Counted from the first letter of the stretch, positions 1-7,258 are shown. The stretch is DNA of 64,000 nucleotides from CAYOUV01 sp964407265 (GCA_964407265.1 CAYOUV010000008.1:1-64000), one strand, 5' to 3'. Program-made: numbers and translations. Notes: generated by a model not told the origin, from the letters alone.

Positions 1-108
1 GGGGCACACTTCTCCCTAAGATCGGGCGGGGCTGCATGGGGAGTTCCATCACTCATCATCGCCGCCCTGGCCCTGTCACCCGGGCGCTTCCCGGAAGACA
101 ATGTTTAA
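1..108 (+). CDS. C-terminal fragment of an unrecognised protein (start outside window)
   Basis: Frame 1 is open from the first base to a TAA at 106-108 and encodes 35 residues ending in PGRFPEDNV. The second half uses mostly G/C third positions, like real genes here, so this is probably the tail of a gene that begins before the window. The fragment is too short to assign to a family. Frame 3 is also open for about 200 bases but gives an implausible protein. Confidence 0.35.
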   Translation, partial: GAHFSLRSGGAAWGVPSLIIAALALSPGRFPEDNV

Positions 109-126
109 ATAAAAAGGTAACCATCT

Positions 127-357
127 GTGAAATTCAGAATTCGCACCCGTCTGCTGCTGCACCGCATCGACCCCTCCACCATGTCGCTCATTCCCAGCAA
201 GGTCGAGGTTGATGAAATTATGGACTTCGACCATGTGCCCTTCGCCAAGGAGATCCAGGAGGCATTCGAAAAACATCCCGAGTACCGCATGCACATCATC
301 GGCTGGCCGGATCCGATCGATATCGAGCCGGTCCAGGCTGAAGACGAAGAAGTTTGA
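127..357 (+). CDS. Small hypothetical protein, 76 aa
   Basis: This short protein starts at GTG with an AAGG-type ribosome binding site about 8 bases upstream. Nearly every codon ends in G or C, which supports real coding. It has a basic N-terminus (KFRIRTR), a middle rich in Glu, Phe and His, and an acidic C-terminus (EDEEV). There is no signal peptide, membrane segment or cysteine motif. It follows the stop of the previous reading frame by 18 bases and may share its transcript. I do not recognise the family. Confidence 0.6.
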   Translation: MKFRIRTRLLLHRIDPSTMSLIPSKVEVDEIMDFDHVPFAKEIQEAFEKHPEYRMHIIGWPDPIDIEPVQAEDEEV

Positions 358-371
358 GCTGGAAATGGTTT

Positions 372-509
372 ATGAAAACCAGAAGCGCAAGAGGAGTGGT
401 GAGTACTCTCCGACCAGCAGGCGCGCGAGCATTTTATATGGTTCTCGGAATTGCTGTCACAGTTTTCGGATTCTTGATTGCATTAAATTTTATCGGCAAG
501 ATTCAATAA
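372..509 (+). CDS. Possible 45-aa single-span membrane protein
   Basis: A short reading frame starts at ATG 14 bases after the preceding stop and encodes an Arg-rich N-terminus followed by one hydrophobic stretch (about residues 22-41, MVLGIAVTVFGFLIALNF). The stop codon lies only 6 bases before the attC-like site, where the last codon of an integron gene cassette usually sits. The second half is AT-rich, unlike the gene before it. The ribosome binding site is weak (GGAAAT). It could be a chance open frame; an internal ATG at 438 would give just the membrane segment. Confidence 0.35.
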   Translation: MKTRSARGVVSTLRPAGARAFYMVLGIAVTVFGFLIALNFIGKIQ

Positions 510-515
510 ATGGTC

Positions 516-640
516 GCCTAACAAAGCGTACCCCTTCACTGCTTCGCAGTGCGCCCCTGCGGGACACTGCGTGAGGGCGAACGGCTGGACATTCACCCAG
601 CAAAGTTCACCTTTGGGGAAGATACCGCAAACCGTTGGGC
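516..640 (+). other. attC-like integron recombination site
   Basis: The segment begins with GCCTAAC and ends with GTTGGGC. These fit the R'' (RYYYAAC) and R' (GTTRRRY) boxes of integron attC sites and pair with one G:T wobble. Just inside lie AAAGCG and CCGCAAACC, whose GCG/CGC cores also pair, like the L boxes. Further in, CCCC and GGGG can pair, and a small hairpin (CACTG-cttcg-CAGTG) lies in the arm. The length of 125 bp is within the range of known attC sites. The neighbouring gene starts 21 bases after GTTGGGC, as expected for a cassette. No integrase gene is visible. Confidence 0.5.
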
Positions 641-661
641 ATTAAATCCACACGGAGTGAT

Positions 662-1504
662 ATGAGTACAGTTGAAGAAATCGCACAAGAGATGCTGCTC
701 TATGGCAGTTTTCCGAAAATTCAACATGCGCAAACAGCAATGCGCAAAGACCTGATTAACACCTGGAATATCCCGGAAGGATCCACCGTCTTGGAGATCG
801 GATGTGGACAGGGTGATCTAACCGCCGTCCTTGCCGATGCTGTTGGACCGCATGGCCGCGTCCTCGCGATTGATCCGGCTGGGCCAACTTATGGTGATCC
901 AGTCAGCATCGGCGACTCAACAAGGCATCTGGCAAAAGGACGATATGCTGACATTGTGGAGTTCAAACTGAACTGTGATGTGCTTGGTGAATCAAGTTCC
1001 CTGCTGCAAGGAAAGTCGTTTGATTATGTTGTGCTGGCCCACTGTTCCTGGTACTTTGATTCGCCAGTAGCCCTAAGTGAGATGTTGACAGCGGCACATG
1101 ATTGGGCTCCCATTCTGTGCATCTCAGACTGGAACCTTTGCGCTGATGATCCAGAGCAGTTTGCACATATGCTGGCAGTGCTCCTTCATGGACTGGTTGA
1201 GGCATATCACTCTGGTAGTGACGCAAACGTTCGGAGTCCATATGCGCTTCCTTGGCTCAAAGAGCTTTTGTCAGAGTGTGGTTGGCATGAAGAAGTTTGC
1301 ACCTCCATCGAGTGCGGTGAGTTGCTTGACGGATTATGGGAGATAGACTCCTGTTTGGGTGAGATAGATGAGCGCGCATCCCAGTTGCCAATCCCCAGTC
1401 GTGTCCGCTCACTTGTGAGGCATGCCAATACCGCTCTGGAAGAAGTTGCAGGTCGTTTTGGCAAGAAGACCTTGTCGTCATTTGCCATAAGGGCGAGGTC
1501 TTGA
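662..1504 (+). CDS. Class I SAM-dependent methyltransferase
   Basis: This 280-residue protein has the Rossmann-fold SAM-binding motif I VLEIGCGQGD near residues 43-52, an acidic strand end (VLAIDPA) that would contact the ribose of SAM, and a motif FDYVVLAHCSWYF typical of the fourth strand. The substrate cannot be told. I chose the ATG at 662 because GGAG lies 4 bases upstream; the frame stays open back to a TTG at 635, but that overlaps the attC-like R' box. Base composition is AT-richer than most of the window, consistent with acquisition. The gene is followed after 7 bases by GCCCAAC, the exact complement of the GTTGGGC in front of it, which fits a cassette-borne gene. Confidence 0.85.
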   Translation: MSTVEEIAQEMLLYGSFPKIQHAQTAMRKDLINTWNIPEGSTVLEIGCGQGDLTAVLADAVGPHGRVLAIDPAGPTYGDPVSIGDSTRHLAKGRYADIVEFKLNCDVLGESSSLLQGKSFDYVVLAHCSWYFDSPVALSEMLTAAHDWAPILCISDWNLCADDPEQFAHMLAVLLHGLVEAYHSGSDANVRSPYALPWLKELLSECGWHEEVCTSIECGELLDGLWEIDSCLGEIDERASQLPIPSRVRSLVRHANTALEEVAGRFGKKTLSSFAIRARS

Positions 1505-1511
1505 TTAGAGA

Positions 1512-1518
1512 GCCCAAC
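1512..1518 (+). other. R''-like heptamer after the methyltransferase gene
   Basis: GCCCAAC is the reverse complement of the GTTGGGC at 634-640. In an integron cassette the R'' box after the gene pairs with the R' box carried at the cassette's 5' end, so this matches what is expected. However, no full attC arm follows: the next gene starts 15 bases later. It is either a truncated site or coincidence. Confidence 0.3.
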
Positions 1519-1532
1519 AAGAAGGAATAAAC

Positions 1533-2225
1533 ATGAAAACAATCGGTCTAATTGGCGGCATGAGTTGGGAATCATCCATTGCGTATTATCGCATTATCAA
1601 TGAGACAGCCAAAGCAAAACTCGGCGGACTTCATTCGGCGAAAAGCCTGATGGTTTCAGTTGATTTTGCGGAGATAGAAATTCTACAGCGCCAAGACAGG
1701 TGGGTGGAAGCCGCTAAAATATTGGTTGCCGCAGCAAAAAACCTGGAAAACGGCGGCGCGGATTTTATTATCCTTTGCACAAACACCATGCACAAGCTAG
1801 CAGATGATATTCAAGCCAATATCAAAATTCCGTTCCTACACATCGCAGACGCAACGGCTCAACTGGTCAAAGATTCGGGAATCCAAAAGATAGGGTTGTT
1901 GGGCACGCGCTTTACGATGGAAGAAGAATTCTACAAGGGCAGGCTTTCGCAGAAATATGGTTTGAATGTAAGTATTCCAAATGCTCAAGAGCGCGAGATT
2001 GTTCATCGGGTCATCTATGACGAGTTGGTTGTAGGCAAGATAGAACAACATTCCAAAAAGCAGTACATTGATATTATCGAGCAAATGGTCAGTCAGGGCG
2101 CAGAAGGCGTTATTTTGGGTTGTACAGAAATTGGTCTGCTTGTTCATCAAGAAGACAGTCGCGTTCCTCTATTTGACACGACCAGGATTCATGCTGAAGC
2201 AGCAGTCGCGTATGCATTGGAATAG
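1533..2225 (+). CDS. Aspartate/glutamate racemase family protein
   Basis: The 230-residue protein belongs to the cofactor-independent Asp/Glu/hydantoin racemase family, which interconverts amino-acid enantiomers with two cysteines acting as acid and base. Both are present: C82 in LCTNTMH and C197 in ILGCTEIGLL. The N-terminal IGLIGGMSWESS is the typical start of YgeA/RacX-type amino-acid racemases. A good ribosome binding site (GAAGGA) lies 7 bases before ATG. It begins 28 bases after the methyltransferase, on the same strand and with the same AT-rich composition. The exact amino acid used is unknown; D-aspartate or a broad-specificity role is plausible. Confidence 0.85.
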   Translation: MKTIGLIGGMSWESSIAYYRIINETAKAKLGGLHSAKSLMVSVDFAEIEILQRQDRWVEAAKILVAAAKNLENGGADFIILCTNTMHKLADDIQANIKIPFLHIADATAQLVKDSGIQKIGLLGTRFTMEEEFYKGRLSQKYGLNVSIPNAQEREIVHRVIYDELVVGKIEQHSKKQYIDIIEQMVSQGAEGVILGCTEIGLLVHQEDSRVPLFDTTRIHAEAAVAYALE

Positions 2226-2340
2226 TAGCGACGACGGCAGTGCAGTCAGGCGGCAAGCGACCACCTGCTCTGCACCAGGTAGATCCCGGGGATATTCCGC
2301 AAAATTCCCAGAATCCTTACAAAATTCTTATCTAAAGCGC

Positions 2341-2369
2341 TTGCTATCTGGCATGATTTATAGTAATAT
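2341..2369 (+). promoter_or_regulatory. Sigma70-type promoter candidate
   Basis: TTGCTA and TAATAT are separated by 17 bases. Transcription would start near 2376, at the foot of a strong hairpin, and run into the cysteine-desulfurase-like gene at 2571. The -35 box matches TTGACA at 4 of 6 bases. Confidence 0.4.
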
Positions 2370-2374
2370 AAGAG

Positions 2375-2415
2375 CGACGGACGTTTGGGTGCCCCCCTCA
2401 CCCAGGCGTCTGTCG
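2375..2415 (+). promoter_or_regulatory. Long wobble-rich stem-loop
   Basis: A 17-bp stem closes on a CCCCCCT loop. All positions pair if three G:U pairs are allowed. It is followed by TTTAAAAAAC, so it could be a weak terminator for the racemase gene, or a 5' hairpin on the transcript from the promoter just upstream. Confidence 0.45.
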
Positions 2416-2449
2416 TTTAAAAAACTATTCCACCCCCGCATGGTTTCCT

Positions 2450-2480
2450 GAACCGCAAAGGTGAGCGCGTAAACGCGAAC
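2450..2480 (+). repeat. Possible dispersed-repeat fragment
   Basis: The stretch begins GAACCGCAAAG and contains the small palindrome CGCGTaaACGCG. The same first eleven bases begin the minus-strand reading of the repeat at 59457-59531. Similarity beyond those bases is loose. Confidence 0.25.
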
Positions 2481-2526
2481 TGCAATTCCAATATTTCCGT
2501 CTATATCCAGCACCTGAGCGCTGGGC

Positions 2527-2532
2527 TATAAT
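2527..2532 (+). promoter_or_regulatory. -10 box TATAAT before the aminotransferase-V gene
   Basis: A consensus TATAAT lies 38 bases before the ATG and sits in the loop of a small palindrome (GGGCT...AGCCC). No good -35 box is visible 16-18 bases upstream. It may be the main promoter of the next gene or secondary to the one at 2341. Confidence 0.4.
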
Positions 2533-2570
2533 TCAGCCCGTCGCTCATTTCTTTTAAGGAGGAATTCCCC

Positions 2571-3833
2571 ATGCCGCTCGACCTGACCGCCATCCGCAAC
2601 CAATTCCCGGCCCTGGACCGGCCCGCGGTGTTCTTCGACAACCCGGGCGGGACCCAGATCTGCAAACCTTCCCTGGAGCGCATTCAGCGCTACCTGGTGG
2701 AATGCAACGCCAACCACGAGGGCGCCTTCGCCACCAGCCAGGCCTCGGATGCCATCCTGGATCAGACCCACCAGGCCATGGCGGATTTCTACAACGCCGC
2801 CAGCCCGCAGGAGATCGTCTTCGGCAACAACATGACCAGCCTGACCCTGCACATCAGCCGCTCGCTTTCCCGCGAGTGGGCGGCGGGGGACGAGATCGTG
2901 GTGACGCGCCTGGACCACGACGCCAACGTCACACCCTGGATCCTGGCGGCCCAGGATCGGGGCGTCAAGGTCAACTGGGTCGATTTCGACGTGGAAGACG
3001 GCACGCTGCGGCTGGACGATTTGCAAAAAGCGCTGGCGCGCAAACCGCGCCTGCTGGCGGTCGGTTATGCCTCCAACTCGCTGGGGACGATCAACCCGGT
3101 CGGGGAGATCGTCAAGCTGGCACACCAGGTCGGGACGCTGGTCTATGTCGACGCGGTGCAGTACGCCCCGCACGGCCCGATCGACGTGCAGAAGCTGGGC
3201 TGCGATTTCCTGGTCTCCTCCAGTTACAAATTCTTCGGTCCGCACGCCGGTATCCTCTACGGGCAGCGCGATCTGCTGGAGGAGCTGTTCGCCTACAAAG
3301 TCCGCCCGGCGACCAACAGCCTGCCCGGCAAATTCGAGACCGGCACCCAGAACCACGAGGGCATTGCCGGGGTATTAGGCGCGGTCGAATACTTCGAATG
3401 GGTCGGGGAACAGTTCGGGGGAGAGCAGGCCGAAGGTCTGCGGGAAGCCGGATACAGCGGACGGCGCCTGCGGCTTAAGCAGGCCATGTCAGCTACCCGC
3501 GCCTACGAGTTCGAACTCAGCCGGGCCCTGCTGGCAGCGCTGGAGGCGGTGCCCGGGCTGCGGCTTTACGGCCTGACCGATCCGCGCCGGCTGGACGAGC
3601 GCGTGGCCACCTTCTCCTTCCGGCTGAAAGACCTGCATCCGCGCGCCGTGGCCGAGCAGCTGGCGCAGGCGGACATCTACGTCTGGGACGGTAACTACTA
3701 CGCCATCAATGTCACCGAGCGGCTTGGGCTGGAAGAGAGCGGCGGCATGGTGCGCGTCGGCGCCACGCATTACAACACCCTGGAAGAAGTGGAGAAATTA
3801 AAGGAAGCGCTGATCAAGATCAGCGCAGGGTGA
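2571..3833 (+). CDS. Cysteine desulfurase-like protein (class V aminotransferase)
   Basis: This 420-residue PLP enzyme matches the cysteine-desulfurase-like branch of class V aminotransferases (the family I know as TIGR01976). The PLP-binding lysine is K220 in SSSYKFFGPHAGILYG. DHDANVTPW and VDAVQYAPH supply the expected cofactor contacts, the aspartate of VDAVQ being the usual PLP-nitrogen ligand. True SufS/NifS proteins have a catalytic cysteine loop near the C-terminus; I do not see one, so sulfur transfer is not assured. AAGGAGG precedes the ATG at good spacing. It is a single gene, followed by a convergent transporter operon. Confidence 0.85.
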   Translation: MPLDLTAIRNQFPALDRPAVFFDNPGGTQICKPSLERIQRYLVECNANHEGAFATSQASDAILDQTHQAMADFYNAASPQEIVFGNNMTSLTLHISRSLSREWAAGDEIVVTRLDHDANVTPWILAAQDRGVKVNWVDFDVEDGTLRLDDLQKALARKPRLLAVGYASNSLGTINPVGEIVKLAHQVGTLVYVDAVQYAPHGPIDVQKLGCDFLVSSSYKFFGPHAGILYGQRDLLEELFAYKVRPATNSLPGKFETGTQNHEGIAGVLGAVEYFEWVGEQFGGEQAEGLREAGYSGRRLRLKQAMSATRAYEFELSRALLAALEAVPGLRLYGLTDPRRLDERVATFSFRLKDLHPRAVAEQLAQADIYVWDGNYYAINVTERLGLEESGGMVRVGATHYNTLEEVEKLKEALIKISAG

Positions 3834-3871
3834 GGATAGGTTAAGCCTGGGAAGGCAATCGAAACGAGGGC

Positions 3872-4597
3872 TTACCAGACCATCCCGCCCAGGAAGGCCG
3901 CTACTTCGGGGTCGGCCGGGGCCTTGGAGATCTGCTCCGGCTGCCCGTGCTGCCTGAGCTGCCCGCCCAGGAAGATGGCCACCCGGTCCGCCAGGTGCGC
4001 AGCCTCGTCCAAGTTGTGAGTGACGAAGACGGTCGTGACCTGCCCCTCGCGCAGCAGGCGGCTCAGGTCATCGACCAGGCGCAGGCGCGTGGGCGGGTCG
4101 AGCGCGGAGAAGGGCTCGTCCAGCAGCAACAGCTGCGGCTCGAGGGCCAGCGCCCGGGCCAGGCTGACGCGCTGGGCCTCGCCGCCCGAAAGCTCCGGCG
4201 CGCGGCGTTTTTCCAGATGGGGGATACCCAGGCGCTCCAACCAGAGCGGCACACGCCGCCGGATTTCGTACTTGTCGATGCCCCGAAAGCGCAGCCCGGC
4301 AGCCACGTTGTCGAAGACGGACGTATCGAACAGCAGCGGGTCCTGCATCACCAGCGCGATGCGGCGCCGGTAGTCCGTATCAGACTCAGCCGCAGCCGGC
4401 TGGCCGTCGAACAAAATCCTTCCGCGCTGCGGGGGCAGCAAACGCCCCAGCGCCAGCAGGAGCGTACTCTTGCCCGCGCCGTTCGGCCCAACCACAGCCA
4501 GGATTTCCCCTTTTTCAACCTTCAGATCAGCCAATTGCAGGGCAGGCAGACCGCCGCGCACGACCAGCAAATCCCGGACCTCGATCAGGGTGCTCAC
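3872..4597 (-). CDS. tupC: Tungstate ABC transporter, ATP-binding protein
   Basis: The 241-residue ATPase has Walker A GPNGAGKST (residues 37-45), a Q-loop (ALVMQDP), the signature LSGGEAQRVSLARA (136-149) and Walker B LLLLDEP (156-162), followed by the H-loop VFVTHNLDEA. It powers uptake through the neighbouring permease. The start is a GTG overlapping the permease stop (GTGA), which implies translational coupling; the frame stays open further upstream inside the permease gene but only as its shadow. Molybdate or another oxyanion remains possible from this subunit alone; the binding protein decides for tungstate. Confidence 0.85.
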   Translation of the reverse strand: MSTLIEVRDLLVVRGGLPALQLADLKVEKGEILAVVGPNGAGKSTLLLALGRLLPPQRGRILFDGQPAAAESDTDYRRRIALVMQDPLLFDTSVFDNVAAGLRFRGIDKYEIRRRVPLWLERLGIPHLEKRRAPELSGGEAQRVSLARALALEPQLLLLDEPFSALDPPTRLRLVDDLSRLLREGQVTTVFVTHNLDEAAHLADRVAIFLGGQLRQHGQPEQISKAPADPEVAAFLGGMVW

Positions 4598-5247
4598 CGG
4601 CGTGCGCCTCGCTGCTGGATCCAGGTCAGGGCCCAGTTGACCAGGAAGGTGATGGCCAGCAGGAAAATACCCAGGCCAATCGCGATGTCGAAGTTGCCCT
4701 TGCCGGTCTCGAGCACGATGGCGGTGGTCAGCACGCGCGTCTGGTAGCGGATGTTGCCGCCGACCATCATGGAGGCCCCGACTTCCGAGATGACCGAGCC
4801 GAAGCCGGCCATCAAGGCCGCCAGCAGGGGCAGGCGCGCTTCGCGCCACAGCATCCAGACCATCTGCCCGCGCGAGGCGCCCAGCCCGTAGAGCTGCAGG
4901 CGCAGGCGCGGGTCGAGGGCCTGCAGCGCGGCCGCGGTCAGGCCGGTCACCACCGGGGCAGAAATGATCGTCTGGGCGATGATGATGGCCGCCGGGGTAT
5001 AGATCAGGTGCAGATCCCCCAGCGGACCGGAGCGCCACAACGTCAAGGCCACGACCAGGCCGACCACCACCGGCGGCAGGCCCATGCCAGTGTTGACCAG
5101 GCTGAGCAGGAGCGAGCGTCCGCGGAATTTCGCCAGGGCCAGCAGGGTGCCGAACGGCAGGCCCAGCAGCAGGCTGATGCCGGTGGCCAGCCCCGAGATT
5201 TGCAGCGACAGGATGGTGATCTGGAAGACTTCGGCGTCGAAGATCAT
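4594..5247 (-). CDS. tupB: Tungstate ABC transporter, permease
   Basis: This 217-residue inner-membrane protein has about five to six hydrophobic segments and the cytoplasmic coupling motif typical of BPD-type permeases (EARLPLLAALMAGFGSVISEVG, which contains the EAA-like loop). The sequence VISEVGASMMVGGNI is characteristic of the TupB/WtpB branch. It is the middle gene of the tupA-tupB-tupC order, starts with ATG 48 bases after tupA, and overlaps tupC. A strong hairpin lies in the gap from tupA. Confidence 0.85.
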   Translation of the reverse strand: MIFDAEVFQITILSLQISGLATGISLLLGLPFGTLLALAKFRGRSLLLSLVNTGMGLPPVVVGLVVALTLWRSGPLGDLHLIYTPAAIIIAQTIISAPVVTGLTAAALQALDPRLRLQLYGLGASRGQMVWMLWREARLPLLAALMAGFGSVISEVGASMMVGGNIRYQTRVLTTAIVLETGKGNFDIAIGLGIFLLAITFLVNWALTWIQQRGARR

Positions 5248-5259
5248 GCGGGAATCCGC

Positions 5260-5284
5260 AGGGGCGGGCTGGATCCCCGCCCCT
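5260..5284 (-). promoter_or_regulatory. Hairpin between tupA and tupB
   Basis: AGGGGCGGG and CCCGCCCCT form a perfect 9-bp stem around a 7-base loop. The T-run lies on the plus-strand side, so for the tup mRNA (minus strand) this is not a normal terminator. It more likely protects the tupA end of the mRNA from 3' decay. The same two arms occur between dppA and dppB. Confidence 0.55.
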
Positions 5285-5295
5285 GTTTTATTTTT

Positions 5296-6171
5296 TTAAA
5301 GGCCCAGGTCGGCGTCGGTCTTGTCCGCATCCGGGAAGAAGAGCGGCTGGCCGAACTTATCCACCCCGAACTGGCTGATGACCTGCTGGGTCTCCGGGCT
5401 GGTGATGAATTTGGCAAAGGCGATGGCCCCGTCGTAATTGGTCTTGGGCCACTTGTCCGGGTTGACGGTGATGACGTGGTAGACGTTCAAGAGCGAGGGG
5501 TCGCCCTCGACCAAAATATCCAGGGACAGGTTCTGTTTGGTAGCCAGGTAGGTCGAGCGGTCGGTCATGATATAGGCTGCCTTTTCCGAGGCCACCGTCA
5601 GCGAAGCGCCCATGCCCTGGCCGGTCTCGACGTACCAGGCCTGCCCTTTGGGATCGAGGCCGGTCTTCCCCCAGATAGCCAATTCGGCCTTGTTGGTACC
5701 CGAGTCATCACCGCGCGAGATGAAGGTTGCGCCCTTGGCAGCAATCGCCTTATAGGCGTCTTCCACCGGCAGACCTTTGATCCCGGCCGGGTCGGCGGCC
5801 GGGCCGACGATGACGAAGTCATTGTGCATGACCAGCATGCGGTCCTTGCCCCAGCCGGCATCCATCAGCGTTTTTTCAGCGGCGGGGGCATGCACCAGCA
5901 GCACGTCGGCGTTGCCTTCCTCGGCCATCTTGAGCGCCGCGCCGGTACCGACCGCCACGGTCTTGACTGTGTAGCCGGTCTGCTGCTCGAACATGGGTAC
6001 CAGCACGTCCAGCAGACCGGAATCCTGGGTGGAGGTGGTGGTCGCCAGGATCAGGTTCGGGTTGGCTGGCGCAGGCAGGCTGGCAGGCGCCGGGGTGGCG
6101 GCCGCTCCGCAGGCGGAGAGCAGCAGGCTGAGTGCGGCCAGCAGGGTCAGGGTCAGTGTCAAGCGTTTCAT
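5296..6171 (-). CDS. tupA: Tungstate-binding lipoprotein
   Basis: This 291-residue periplasmic-type binding protein begins with a lipoprotein signal (LAALSLLLSACGAA), so it is anchored at the outer face of the membrane. The hallmark TTTSTQDSGLLD follows the linker and SRGDDSGTN lies near the middle; these loops ligate the oxyanion in TupA/WtpA-type proteins. The tetrahedral tungstate TupA family is the best match rather than ModA. It follows the regulator gene by 12 bases with GAAGGAG before the ATG, so regulator and transporter are one operon. Tungsten would serve pterin-dependent tungsto-enzymes; MobA is encoded 5 kb away. Confidence 0.85.
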   Translation of the reverse strand: MKRLTLTLTLLAALSLLLSACGAAATPAPASLPAPANPNLILATTTSTQDSGLLDVLVPMFEQQTGYTVKTVAVGTGAALKMAEEGNADVLLVHAPAAEKTLMDAGWGKDRMLVMHNDFVIVGPAADPAGIKGLPVEDAYKAIAAKGATFISRGDDSGTNKAELAIWGKTGLDPKGQAWYVETGQGMGASLTVASEKAAYIMTDRSTYLATKQNLSLDILVEGDPSLLNVYHVITVNPDKWPKTNYDGAIAFAKFITSPETQQVISQFGVDKFGQPLFFPDADKTDADLGL

Positions 6172-6183
6172 TCTTCAACTCCT

Positions 6184-7164
6184 TCAGGACAAAAGTGTGA
6201 TTTGCTCACCGCTATGGGCGGTGGTGTAACCAGTCAGGGAGAGCGCGCTGCGCCGGAAGGCGGCGCTCTGCAGGTAATCCAGCAGCGGTGCCAGGGCAGC
6301 CTGGTTTTCGCGCGGCAGGACCAGGTCGTAGCGTTCCTCGAAGAGCGGGATGAAGTCCAGGCCCGCCTGGTGGGCGGCTGCCTGCAAGCCGAGCGCCGCG
6401 TCCGCCTCGCCGCTGGCCACGGCCCCGGCGCAGGCGGTGTGGGTCGAAACAACGCGCTCGTAGCCGGCGATGCTTTCGGCTGGCATGCCCAGACGCCGCA
6501 GTTCGGTATCGAACCACAGGCGCGTCCCGGAGCCGGGATTGCGGTTGACGAAGCGCAGGCCAGCCCGGGCCAGGTCTGCCAGGCCGTGAACACCCTTTGG
6601 GTTGCCCGGTGCAAGTATCAGCCCCTGGATGCGGTGCGCCAGGGTGACCAATTCCATGTCGCGATCGGGGAAGATGTGGCGCACGAAGGGCAGGTTGTAT
6701 TCGCCGCCGGGGTCCAGCAGGTGCGCGCCGCTGACCTGGCACAGCCCCTGGCGCAGGTTGACCAGGCCGTCCAGCGAGCCGACCGGCAGGGTCAGCAGGT
6801 GGGCGTGCTTTTCCAGATGCACGGCAGCCGCTTCCAGCGCCAGGTCGTGGCTGCCCGAGAAGATCAGTGCGGGTTTGCCGCTTTGCGGCAGGAGGAGGCC
6901 CTGCAGGAGAATAGCGCCCGCCCTGGCGCGATAGAACTTTTCGGTCACTTTGCCCGTCGTCCGAACTTCGGTCAGTTCGACCAACTGCGCAGCTTCCAGC
7001 CTCTGGAGATGGTGACGCACCCAGGCCGGGGATTGGCCCAGAACCCGGGCCAGGTCTGTCAGGGTGGCGGGCCTGTCCATCAGCAAACGCAGGATCGCCA
7101 TCCGGCGTGAGTCCGACAGCAGCTTGATCTGATCCAGCGCGTGTATTCGTTCGACTTTATCCAT
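6184..7164 (-). CDS. Transcriptional regulator: ArsR-type HTH fused to an oxyanion-binding domain
   Basis: The 326-residue protein has an N-terminal winged helix (about residues 5-80: IKLLSDSRRMAILRLLMDRPATL and LGQSPAWVRHHLQRLEAA) and a C-terminal half resembling a periplasmic-binding-protein fold used as a sensor (RFVNRNPGSGTRLWFD, then THTACAGAVASGEADAALG). This matches the PBP-like domain found in molybdate/tungstate regulators. Being the first gene of the tup operon, it probably senses tungstate and controls its own operon. I chose the ATG for MDKVERI, where the HTH begins; the frame is open a further 32 codons but that part is low-complexity. No clear ribosome binding site precedes this ATG. 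Confidence 0.75.
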   Translation of the reverse strand: MDKVERIHALDQIKLLSDSRRMAILRLLMDRPATLTDLARVLGQSPAWVRHHLQRLEAAQLVELTEVRTTGKVTEKFYRARAGAILLQGLLLPQSGKPALIFSGSHDLALEAAAVHLEKHAHLLTLPVGSLDGLVNLRQGLCQVSGAHLLDPGGEYNLPFVRHIFPDRDMELVTLAHRIQGLILAPGNPKGVHGLADLARAGLRFVNRNPGSGTRLWFDTELRRLGMPAESIAGYERVVSTHTACAGAVASGEADAALGLQAAAHQAGLDFIPLFEERYDLVLPRENQAALAPLLDYLQSAAFRRSALSLTGYTTAHSGEQITLLS

Positions 7165-7234
7165 ATCAATTAAGGAAAAACTTATTCGATATTCTATCAC
7201 AAACGCCGGCCGGCCAAAAGCGCCGCCGGCGAGC

Positions 7235-7258
7235 GTTCTTAATATTCCCATAAAGAAC
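7235..7258. promoter_or_regulatory. Inverted repeat GTTCTT-N12-AAGAAC
   Basis: The repeat lies between the divergent tup regulator and xyl operons. It could be an operator, but arms of only 6 bp with a 12-base gap are weak evidence. The same gap holds a GC-rich hairpin (CGCCGGC...GCCGGCG) just to its left. Confidence 0.25.

Noticed and set aside
2226..2570. tRNA or other stable RNA in the 345-base gap
   Set aside because: No T-loop (GGTTCGAATCC-like) or cloverleaf could be found. The only structure is the wobble hairpin already listed. No tRNA was seen in any other gap either.
5008..7110. A 700-codon open frame on the plus strand
   Set aside because: It lies opposite tupA, tupB and the regulator, all of which have clear family motifs. 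Its Gln/Gly/Arg-rich product is a typical GC-rich shadow. Similar long shadows at 2526-3356, 27116-28348, 48206-49516 and 50159-51112 were dropped for the same reason.
3872..7164. Molybdate (ModABC) rather than tungstate assignment
   Set aside because: The binding protein has the TTTSTQDSGLLD and RGDDSGT loops of TupA, and the permease matches TupB. Molybdate transport as a side activity cannot be excluded.
7201..7230. GC-rich hairpin as a terminator in the tup-xyl gap
   Set aside because: No T-run follows on either strand and no gene reads into it. It may only reflect composition.
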